NCBI GenBank assembly: GCA_011947345.1
Contig: JAAVTG010001010.1
Coordinates: 62,001-126,000, forward strand
Length of the DNA stretch: 64,000 nucleotides
Reading direction: 5' to 3'
DNA from: Phytophthora quininea
Lineage: Eukaryota > Oomycota > Peronosporomycetes > Peronosporales > Peronosporaceae
Made by a program: the position numbers and the translations under genes
The notes under the pieces: model-generated
What the model saw: the letters and a program-made list of their open reading frames with translations, nothing else
Database searches by the model: none
Told to the model about the DNA's origin: nothing
Shown here: positions 55,966-64,000 of the stretch, one piece after another
Numbering within the stretch: the stretch's first letter is position 1
Layout of the letters: the number at the start of each line of letters is the position of its first letter

Positions 55966-57940
55966 CAGGGTTGTGAAAAAACAACTGCACTTTCAAATAA
56001 CTCAAATAAAACACACGAAATTATTGATTGAGCGAGGTCCCAATCAGGTGCAAATAATCTTCCACTCCAGCGCGGCGTTCACCTTGCGATTCTCTTGGTC
56101 TTGCGAGGTCAGAAGCTCTCAACGCATCGATAATGGCAAAGCGGTGGGTTGCTTTCCCCTGTCGACCTAACGGTTCCACGGAGACAGTCCTGTGAGGCTA
56201 CGGTATGCTCTCTTACTTTGCTATTCTCTGCGAAACCCCAACACCACCCAGCTTCTCCCCTCAATTCCTGCTCTCTACGTCATGGAAACCCCCAACGCTG
56301 CTCTCCCGACGCCTCGTCAACTATGTGAGGTGCTCTTCGAAGACCGTGACAACCGCTATCATTGTCGTCTGTGTCCTGGCAGCCGAGCCAAGCCACGCAA
56401 CGGCGGCTACACGTCGGTGTTGGATCATTTGGAACGCGCCCACCGCGGCATGTACTTGGACGAGTACTTTGTGCTGGCACGCCGCCCCAACACCCTCGAT
56501 GCCTTCGTTCGTGTCACCGTCGACGAAGCAATCATGAATCGTTACCACTGGCTCGATTGGGTGGTGATGGAACACCACGAGCTGAGCTTTTGTGAAAAGA
56601 AGCGAGCGCGCAAGTATTCGTCGCTACGCCCCATCAGCAGGGTGCAGCTGAAGAGCGACCTCGAAGCTGTTGAGCTCGCCGTGCAAGCACGAATCCGTCG
56701 TCGCCTTGCTGGCAAGCCTTTTGGCTTTCTGATAGACGCCTGGACGGAGGCAGGTACCCATTACGCCGCTGTCATCGCCGTGACACCGTCGCTAAGCGAC
56801 GGCAACATCGGTGAAAAGTTCCTACTCGTGTTCTCCCCGTTTGTCGACGAAGCGCTATGAACACAGACTCGTTCATAGAGCTTCTCGACTACGCCATGGA
56901 TGTCTATCGGCTTCAGCTCGAACACCTACAGTTCTACTTATGTGATCATGCGTCTGTCAACGGGAGTCTTTCAAATCGAACAAGCGTCCCAATGATCGGG
57001 TGTGCTAGCCACCGCCTGCAGCTAGCCGTCGAGTGGCTTCTTGAGCCGGATGCAAACCTTATCAACAAGGTGCACCGCTTAATGACAAAACTCAACACTG
57101 TAAAACATCGCCACGCTTTACGTGATGTCGGCGCGTTGATGCCGATTACCAACACTGTGACACGATGGAGCAGCACTCACGCAATGCTGGACCGTTACCT
57201 GGATATTGCTGAATGGATCGACCATTCTGACAGAACCCTTCTTGACGTTTTGCTAACGCCGCGTGAAGAAGCCGAGCTGGAATCTATATTTGAATCACTC
57301 CAGAAACTAGAGAGCGTGAACAAGAGGCTACAAGCAAGCGGCGTTGGGAAGCCTGAAGCGACTTTGTTAGATGTTCGTCGTCTATTTGACGCGACAATAA
57401 AGGAGTTCACATCAACTTCGAAGTACCTGAGTCCACGGGCAGCCAACGTCGTTAAAGCTCCACACTTTGAAAGCGGCATCGTCAAGGTTCTATCCGGTAA
57501 GGAGTCGACCCTGACTGCGGGAGAGTGTGAAGCACTAAAGCGGCTTGAAGACACGGGCAGAAACGATGACGAAGATGAAGACGAAGATCTCCCATTTGCA
57601 GAACGCGTGCTCAGGGACAGCCGAAAGCCTCCTCGCTCACGTTACATTCGCCTTGGCTGGATCCCGTCTACTTCAAATGAAGTCGAGAGGTTGTTTTCTC
57701 GAGCCGGTCTTGTCTTCAGCATGCATCGCCGAGCTATGCATCCAACAACGCTAGAGACACTGCTTTTTCTAGAGTACAACAGGGATCACTGGGATCCACA
57801 GCTTGTAGCAACTGCGATCCGGCAGGAAGTGCGCAACACTAGACAGCGCCGCGATTGAAAAAAGTTGCAATAAAAAAATTATTGATTGACTCGATTCTTC
57901 GGGCTCAACTAAATAACAATCTTATTTTTCACAACCCTGA
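55966..57940 (+). mobile_element. hAT-family DNA transposon inserted in CRN copy C
   Basis: Terminal inverted repeats are CAGGGTTGTGAAAAA (55966-55980) and TTTTTCACAACCCTG (57925-57939), 15 of 15 matching. The 8-bp target duplication CTATAGAA is present at 55958-55965 and 57941-57948, with one extra A (57940) at the right junction. The empty site is seen in copies A and B as AACTATAGAAGACC. The element is about 1.97 kb with one transposase gene on the plus strand, antisense to the host CRN gene. The near-perfect ends suggest recent insertion. Confidence 0.92.
56282..57858 (+). CDS. hAT transposase, one frame break
   Basis: The ATG at 56282 gives METPNAALPTPRQLCEVLFE. A BED-type zinc finger follows (YHCRLC ... 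VLDHLERAHRG), then GFLIDAWTEAGTHYAAVIAV, the usual hAT segment with a catalytic Asp, DHASVNGSLS with GCASHRLQLAVEW, and the C-terminal dimerisation block (PSTSNEVERLFSRAGLVFSM, LLFLEYNRDHW). The frame ends at a TGA at 56858-56860 that overlaps an ATG (ATGA); the next frame continues directly with MNTDSFIELL to 57858. One lost base would join them, about 525 aa. Termination-reinitiation is conceivable but less likely. Confidence 0.88.
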
Positions 57941-58375
57941 CTATAGAAGACCGATTTGCCAATGCCTGTACAAGATCAACCACAAATGTTAGATGAGAAC
58001 GACCCCCTTAGTGATACATAATACCTGATGATCCCGTCACGGCCACGCATCTCTTCCCGGTATCCAGCATCCCTTTGACGAGGTCGTAGTACCTTTCATA
58101 GCACCTGCGGACGTAGTAGAAGTCACCATCGAACTCGTGCACGAACGGCAGGACGATCAGCTCCTCCGTGAAGTCTGCCCCAGAAGTTGCTGCCGTCTTC
58201 AATTTCTTCGGTGGAGGCTCCATTTGTCTTAGCGAGAAAACGGCGAATTGATTGAGATTGACTACAGCGAAAACTTCACAATCTCACAATCTCAATGTTC
58301 ACAGCCGGAAACTACGCTTTCGAAAATGTCCCCAGCAAGTACAAGTAACTAAACCTGAATCCACCATCAGTCGGA

Positions 58376-59518
58376 TTAATCCATATCGACTGCAACGTAG
58401 TCACCGCGGTAGGGAGGACTTGGAGCCCGTCGAGCAGTAGGTTGAACGCCACTTTGGATAAGTCGTTCCGAGCCAGCAAATGAGATCGCGCAAAACAGAA
58501 AGAAGAAGGAGATCCCCATCTACAACAGCCAAACATACATGAGTTCAAGAGCTCTTGACACTATCTCCTCAAATCAACACTTACCAGGATCATCCACGGC
58601 AGCAGAATACCAAAGCTGGACATCGCGTCGCCCTCCAATCGCTTCGCAAGGAGGAAAAATGGCAAAACCAGCACCACAATCACAAGAGTGGTGCATACTG
58701 TGTCTAGCAATCGGTGCGACGACGTCGACTTGCAATACTTCTTTACCGGGTACGAGAAGAAGATGACCACATGGATCCACACAGGAGTCATAACAAACCA
58801 CCAATTGGTGCCTTCTAGACTGTCGTCCACCTTCATCCCGACAAGTAGTGCCTGTGTCATGCGCAGCAGCGTCAAGATCGTCTTGCGCCCCACCGCTTGT
58901 GTCAACAGTTGGCGCTCTTCCTCGATGTCCTCCGTTCGAGAGACGCCTGCTCCTATAGTATCACTAGCGAGCATTTGGTGGCCTAGCACGCCTCCCACCA
59001 ACGCCTCAGCCAAATTCAACGTCTCAAAGAACAAGTACGGCGAGAACACCGTCAGCAGGCTCCAACTGATAACTCCATCGAGTTTGAGGACGACGAAGAC
59101 TTGCAATAGCAACAGCAGCAGCTGCTTGCAGAACGCGTAGAGCTTGGCGTCCGCAAAATGAGAGAAAATAGCATACTCCCGAAGTAGACTGCATCCAACA
59201 CCCACAGAGGGAAGAGCACCGCTCCCCACTTCCAGAAGATGAGATTGTCCACACGAAGACAGCACAAAACTACAGCAACAACGTCGTTAGCAATTATAAT
59301 AATCAATAGAAACAACTTCACCACTTACAGGGAATGGACAGCGCAAAGAGGAAGTGCGTCATGGCGAGCAGCAGCGTCAGACACCGCCCTCGGAAGCCAA
59401 AGCTGCGAACAGTGTCGTACACCTCCTACAACAAAGAGCTTTCCTTTCACGAAGGGTAATTGAGGAAGAATGCAGTGCATTGGTGTCGAACCTGAAGGCT
59501 CCATCCTCGGAGGTTCAT
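58376..59518 (-). CDS. TMEM185-like multi-pass membrane protein, one frame break
   Basis: Four exons: 59518-59492, 59425-59329, 59269-58585, 58519-58376; introns 66, 59 and 65 nt; about 317 aa. All splice phases agree once one missing base near 59165 is allowed. The start MNLRGWSLQ|EVYDTVRSFG is spliced from a 27-nt first exon. Segments RVDNLIFWKWGAVLFPLWVL, VFVVLKLDGVISWSLLTVFS and NWWFVMTPVWIHVVIFF are typical of the TMEM185/Fragile-X-F family, with about eight membrane helices and a short cytosolic tail ending DYVAVDMD. Function is unknown across the family. Confidence 0.8.
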
Positions 59519-59640
59519 CGTCGTCTCCTTTTAGCGACTCGTCCAGCGTGACGTACGAAAGGAGCTCGTGGACGGACCAGATGGGTCGAATGATTTTATA
59601 GAGCGACGTTTCCACCAATGAAATTCGGATGATCGCACTT

Positions 59641-60836
59641 CTAGGTCTGCTTGCAGCGCTCGATAACTTCAGCGACCGAAGCTCGCAGTACGTTGTTGGG
59701 GACGAGTTCCATAGGCGTTTGGCCTCCTCTGTCTTTTGCTGATGGATCTGCTCCATGCTCGAGCAATTTCTGCCACACCATTGGGATGAGCGCCAGATGC
59801 GCAGCTTGGTGCAGTGGGGCGTCTCCGAAGCGGTTGCACTGGTTGACATCCGCGCCATGGGCCAGCAGCACGTCCATGAGGTCGAAGTCCAGTCGGCGCA
59901 TGGCGTGGTGCAGTGGCGTGGCCGTCATCGAGTTCGAGGCGTTAACATCAGCCCCATACTCCACCAGCAGCTTGGCTATCTGCAGCTGCACCGGCTCCTG
60001 CTCTTCCTCCTCGCTGTCGCTAATGTCAGCCGTGGTCATGAATGCGAGCAAAAGTAGCGCCGTATTACCCTGGAAGTCAGCAGCATCAACGTCGGCGACC
60101 CCTTCGTCCAGCAGCAACTTGGTCATCTCAAGTCTTGCCTTGATCACTGCCATCTGCAGCGGCGACACCAACCTCCTGTTGCGTAGATTCACGTCTGCGC
60201 CCATCTCCAGCAGCATTCTTGCCACCGGTAGCGGCGCACAGTCCGCCGCGTAATGCAGCGCCGTGTTGCCCAGCGAGTCCACCGCATTGATCTCCTCTCG
60301 CACACTATTGCTCTTCAGTACTTGGAGTACCTTCAGGGCGTTGTACTTTGCTGCGATATGCAGTAGCGTGCTGCCTACTGGATCTCGTCCCAAGGGTCGG
60401 CTCCATGAGCTATCAAGACCTTCAGCATCTCTGCCTGGTCAGCTCTCGCCGCATCGAAGAGCGGCTTCTCACTATGACGCACATCCGCGTTGAGATCCGG
60501 CTCGTAGCTCAATACGAAGCCCAAGACCGAGAGCTTGCGACTGCGCAGAGCTGCTGACAGTAGCCGTCGCCAGAAGAGCTCGGACACGTCCTCCCTGTAT
60601 TCAGGATGACTCAGCAGCGCCGCCAGTAGCAGCTCTACCGTCCTTATGTGGCCGTGGTCAAGCGCCTGCTCGCACACTGAGTCCCCAAAGAAGCGGTTGT
60701 GCAGCAGCACGTCGGACACGGCGCCCTGCTCCAGAAGCTCCGCAATGCGCTTCTCGTCCCCGCTTGCACTGGCGGCCAAGAGCGCAGCTTCCGACCCGCC
60801 CAGAGGATCCTCGCCGCCGTCGTTCCACTGCATCAT
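59641..60836 (-). CDS. Ankyrin-repeat protein, one frame break
   Basis: The start codon is one of two adjacent ATGs (60836 or 60833), giving MMQWNDGGEDPLGGSEAALL. The protein is built of ankyrin repeats, clearest in the second half: GNTALHYAADCAPLPVARML, LEMGADVNLRNRRLVSPLQM, TATPLHHAMRRLDFDLMDVL and GDAPLHQAAHLALIPMVWQK. Near 60390 a GGG run seems to have lost one G: the first frame ends ADPWDEIQ, while the next reads GRDPVGSTLLHIAAKYNALK, a perfect repeat start. Corrected length is about 398 aa. It is a protein-binding scaffold of unknown partner. Its start lies only 87 bp from the divergent CWF19L1 start. Confidence 0.82.
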
Positions 60837-60922
60837 CGTCGCAGCTTTCAAAGTCCCATATGGCTACATCTACTTTGACTACCACATTTGACTCCCTGGA
60901 ATATTTGATTGAACATTTGGTC

Positions 60923-62790
60923 ATGGTCAAGCTGTTGCTGTGCGGCGCCGTCCAAGGCCAGTGGGAGCTGCTATTCCAGCGCGTGGAGAAGCTCAACGCC
61001 GCCGCCAAGGACAAGCCCTTCGAAGCACTCGTGTGTGTAGGTCGTTGCTTCCCGCTGCCCGTTGAGTATCTCGATGGAGGCAGCAAACAGACGCCAGTCC
61101 CGACCTATTTCCTGCCTGGTCACGAGACGGCTCGATCCTGGCAAGAAGACGCCAAACAGACGGAAGTGTACGATCAATTGAGTGATACAGAGAAGATTTC
61201 AGAGCCTGTGGAGGTCGGCAAAGGCTTCTACTGTCTGGCAGGAGCAGGAGTCGCCACGGTACGAGAAGATTCCAGTTATGTGGCATTTATATTATTTTAT
61301 TCTGACGCTTATGTGGTGATTTCTTGTGCAGATTGCAGGATTGAAGGTGGCATATCTGTCAGGGACTGAGAGTCATGGATCGGATGACGAGAAGGCCACA
61401 GTATTGACGTACTCGAAGGCGTCGGCGGACAGATTATTGCAGCAGCTGCTGGCTAGCAGAGACCAAGGTGATGTGGACTTCTTGTTCACTGCTGAGTACC
61501 CAGAGAGCTTCCAATTGTTGCTGCCGGAACAGCAACTTCCGCATGGGTTACAGGCACTGCGAGGCAGCAATGTACTGAGGGAGATTGTGCAGCAAGTGCA
61601 TCCCAAGTATCACATTACGAGTCGCGGAGGCGACGGCACTCGAGGAGATGTATTCTATCAGAGACTGCCGTACGTGAGCGAGGTCACTGGCTCAGGGCGC
61701 AAGCAACTTACGCGGCTGATTGGCCTCAGCGGAGTGAGCAAGGTCAAGGACAAGTCTCGAAAGTATCTTCACGCGCTGCAAGTGGTGCCTTGTGCGGAGC
61801 AGAGCGCTGAGGAGCGACAGCATGTGGATATTCCCGCTGGCACCACACAGAACCCGTATTTGCACGCGATGCTGGAGGCTGCATCACGTAGCGCAGAGCC
61901 TGAGGCAAAGCGACGGAAGCTGGACGGAGGACTCTCAGCGGAGCAAATCGAGCAGCTCACGGCCCAGAGTCAAAGCGGTGCACAGTTTTTCTACGACGCC
62001 AAACTCGCAGCAAAAGGCCAACGGAAAGGAGGACTGCTGCCGAACCAGCATGGCCAGCAGCAGCGAGGAGAAACAACCGACCAGTAGTGGCCGACCGTAC
62101 CGAGTGCTGGTTCTGTCTGTCGACGCCGGAGCTGGAGCGCCACTTGATCGTGAGCATTGGCCAGGAGGCCTATTTGGCCATGCCCAAAGGTGCGATCTGT
62201 GGCGATCACTTGCTGATCGTTCCGATCGCTCACGAGGCGTCCACGCTGTCGCTTAACGACGACACTTGGCGGGAGATGGAGCGGTTTAAGGCTGCTTTAC
62301 GGCGGTACTTTGCCTCGCAGGACAAGGAGCTGCTAGTGATCGACCGCAACGTGGCCACACTCGGCGCTACGCACTGCCACTTGCAGGTCGTCGGCGTGCC
62401 CAAGGCGAAAGCTGCCGCCGCCCGCCGCATCTTTGAGACGGAGGGCGAGAAATACCACGTCAAGTTCGAGGAGCTGATCAGCGACACTGACGAGGAACTG
62501 CATCGTCTACGGGGCCGATGGAACTGCTGCGCAAGCGCACCGATGGCAAACCGTTCCTGTACGCCGAGCTGCCGGACGGCGAAGGTGGCAGCACGCGACT
62601 ACTGCAGATCGAGGAAGGCAAACACTACATGCAGTTCGGACGACACGCAGCCGCCTGCGTGCTGGAGATGCCTCGCCGCGCCAACTGGAAGTTCTGCGTC
62701 GTGCCCAAACCAGACGAGGAAAAGCTCACGCAGAGCTTCAAGAGCCACTGGAAGCAGTTCGACTTTACATTGGAAGAGGAAGACGAATGA
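60923..62790 (+). CDS. CWF19L1: CWF19-like protein 1 (CWF19L1/Drn1), two frame breaks
   Basis: Exon 1 60923-61258, intron 61259-61331 (73 nt), exon 2 61332-62790; about 598 aa when corrected. The N-terminal domain (VKLLLCGAVQGQWELLFQRV, ALVCVGRCFP, TYFLPGHE) is the Dbr1-related metallophosphatase-like domain. Next is the HIT-like CwfJ-C1 domain (ECWFCLSTPELERHLIVSIG, with THCHLQVVGVPK carrying the H-x-H-x-Q motif) and CwfJ-C2 (FLYAELPDG, QFGRHAAACVLEMPRRANWK, HWKQFDFTL). It acts with the lariat-debranching machinery after splicing. Single bases seem lost near 62085 and near 62515. An upstream in-frame ATG at 60860 is possible. Confidence 0.88.
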
Positions 62791-62949
62791 ACCATCAACC
62801 GCCTCTGGGGCTTAGTATATTGCTACAATTGAGGGACAGACGACGATAGCGGGTGGCGGTCTTGCGAACGCGATAATATAGAAATACGGTGGCTGCGAAG
62901 CTTCATACGGCGACTGCGCAGCGGCTTGACTCGAGTGGATTCCGGAATC

Positions 62950-63279
62950 TTAGGCGGTCTTGTTGCCGAACACGACGTTCCAGATGTCCTGCTTGTTCTG
63001 CGGCTTGGCGGCGGCGCTCACGTCAGCCGTGGGGTAGTTGACCTTCTTGGGGCCGCCCACAGCAGCGGCGGGCGACTCCTCGAGCGCCTCCTGGATCTGC
63101 TTCTCGTAGTCGACGCCGTAGATGTCGCACCAGGCCTGCTCACCCTTGGAGACCGGAGGGGCGGTCGTCTTCTGGGCGCTGCCCGAGGTGGCGGGCGTCT
63201 GCTGTAGTACACGGGCGGGCGTGGACGAGCTGATGGCGCGGGCGGCCTTGGGTAGTCGGAGCGAGGTGCGGGCCAGCAT
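62950..63279 (-). CDS. Small mitochondrial protein, unknown function
   Basis: 109 aa from the ATG at 63279. The first 30 residues (MLARTSLRLPKAARAISSST) form a classical mitochondrial presequence rich in Arg, Ser and Ala without acidic residues. The rest has a compact segment EQAWCDIYGVDYEKQIQEAL and ends KQDIWNVVFGNKTA. No known family was recognised; the size and composition suggest a matrix or inner-membrane accessory subunit, which is inference only. The intact frame, strong presequence and independent strand support a real gene. Confidence 0.65.
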   Translation of the reverse strand: MLARTSLRLPKAARAISSSTPARVLQQTPATSGSAQKTTAPPVSKGEQAWCDIYGVDYEKQIQEALEESPAAAVGGPKKVNYPTADVSAAAKPQNKQDIWNVVFGNKTA

Positions 63280-64000
63280 TGTGGGATGCTTAGTTTGTGG
63301 TGGCGGAGTGGCGGCTTGTGGGCTTCGAGGCGAATTGCAAAGTGAGCCGAACCGACGTGAACGTTTGATGCGCGTGCAATCTTTTGCGGAATTCTTCAGT
63401 TACGCAAGCTGCGGGCCATAGTGAAAGCAAGTCCCGCGAAAGGGCGCTTCGTGTCTATTTGCCAGGTTGAATTCGCAATTTTTAACGTTTTGCGCCAATC
63501 AGCGCCTGTTTGACAATTGTCCGGACAAACCTCGCGATGAGTGCATGTTGCGAGTAACTCTCTTCACTGGCGCTTTGTATGCGCTGGGCCCCACGCATTG
63601 CGTTTCGAGGCATCGGCGAGCCTTGAAGATGGACATTTGACAGGCCTTCTTCAAGCTGTAATGTCAGAGGGATGACGCAGGCCGGCTGGCTGGGGCGGCG
63701 CCGACTGCAACCTGCTGCTGCGCGATCGTCAGCGTTGATAAGACGAACAGCCGCCGACTCGCAGCGTCCGGTCTCAAAGTGTCCTGCTACAAAAAGTGGA
63801 ACCGTTGCGGTGGTGCGCATCAAGTGGCGATTTTCTATGCGGTCATCCGCGGAAAATGCTCGTGAACGGCGGCGAGTGTCGAGGGGAGCGCATGGCTCTC
63901 GGTAATAGGTGGGGCGGGCGATACCTTCAGCGCATTACCCAGCAATCGAGGTCGGGGAGCGGAAATGCATGTCGCTTGCTTGGACTCAGACTTTCTGATC
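63280..64000. other. Gene-free right edge
   Basis: Short frames on both strands have no domain. The first 200 bp should include the promoter of the small mitochondrial gene. Confidence 0.45.

Larger units (their letters stand above)
54444..58223 (-). pseudogene. CRN-type effector gene, array copy C, split by a hAT transposon
   Basis: Exon 1 (58223-58025) begins MEPPPKKLKTAA, shorter than in A and B but with the same FTEELIVLPFVHEFDG and YYVRRCYERYYDLVKGML segments. The intron is 58024-57966. Exon 2 starts at 57965 with the second half of Walker A (IGKSVF) and is then interrupted by a hAT element (55966-57940). The gene resumes at 55965 and runs to 54444. A base is also missing in the CCTTTTCC run near 55790, and the shared poly-A break is at 54693-54699. 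Without excision the gene is dead. Walker A here reads GSSG before the intron rather than GSPG. Confidence 0.8.

Noticed and set aside
63482..63905. Short frames on both strands at the right edge
   Set aside because: No domain, signal or codon pattern distinguishes them from chance.
1..64000. tRNA, rRNA or other structured RNA genes
   Set aside because: No cloverleaf, rRNA core or snRNA-like sequence was recognised by eye; a covariance-model search would be needed to exclude small ones.

Overview
This window looks like nuclear DNA of an oomycete, most likely Phytophthora or a close relative. The evidence is short GT-AG introns of about 56-100 nt, compact intergenic gaps, oomycete initiator-like promoter elements, and families typical of the group: four AA17 copper monooxygenases, elicitin-like proteins, and Crinkler (CRN)-type NTPase-nuclease effectors. 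No species is claimed.

Layout. 1-9.4 kb is transposon debris: a NAM/trihelix-like transposon ORF cut by the window edge, two internally deleted Helitrons lying head to head with their 5' ends 86 bp apart near 3.2 kb, a possible MULE fragment, a Ty1/copia RNase H remnant, and 1.7 kb without a gene. 9.4-16.7 kb holds four tandem, same-strand AA17 pectin-type monooxygenase genes, each with a secreted catalytic exon and a separate, fast-changing Ser/Thr-rich tail exon. 17-33 kb is a block of core genes: an RCC1-repeat protein, neuroguidin/LCP5, a heat shock factor, kaptin, mitochondrial intermediate peptidase, a PH-domain protein ending in a CaaX box, and an App1-type phosphatidate phosphatase followed by repeated beta-rich modules that also ends in a CaaX box. 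33-40.5 kb carries secreted or membrane genes: two PLAC8 genes, two elicitin-like genes (one broken), a membrane-anchored aspartic protease and a small secreted protein. 40.5-44.7 kb has the spliceosome protein CRNKL1 and two bZIP-like genes.

44.8-58.2 kb is a tandem array of three units of about 3.83 kb. Each unit holds a mitochondrial-type gene (+; copies 2 and 3 lack their 5' end) facing a CRN NTPase-nuclease gene (-). The third CRN gene is split just after its Walker A motif by a 1.98-kb hAT transposon. 58.3-63.3 kb returns to core genes: a TMEM185-like membrane protein, an ankyrin-repeat protein, CWF19L1 and a small mitochondrial protein.

One caution applies throughout. About twenty conserved genes, including core ones, show single-base reading-frame breaks. 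Almost all are apparent one-base deletions, many in short homopolymers. This pattern fits consensus deletion errors in the assembly better than mass pseudogenisation. Coordinates are given on the sequence as supplied, and each break is named.
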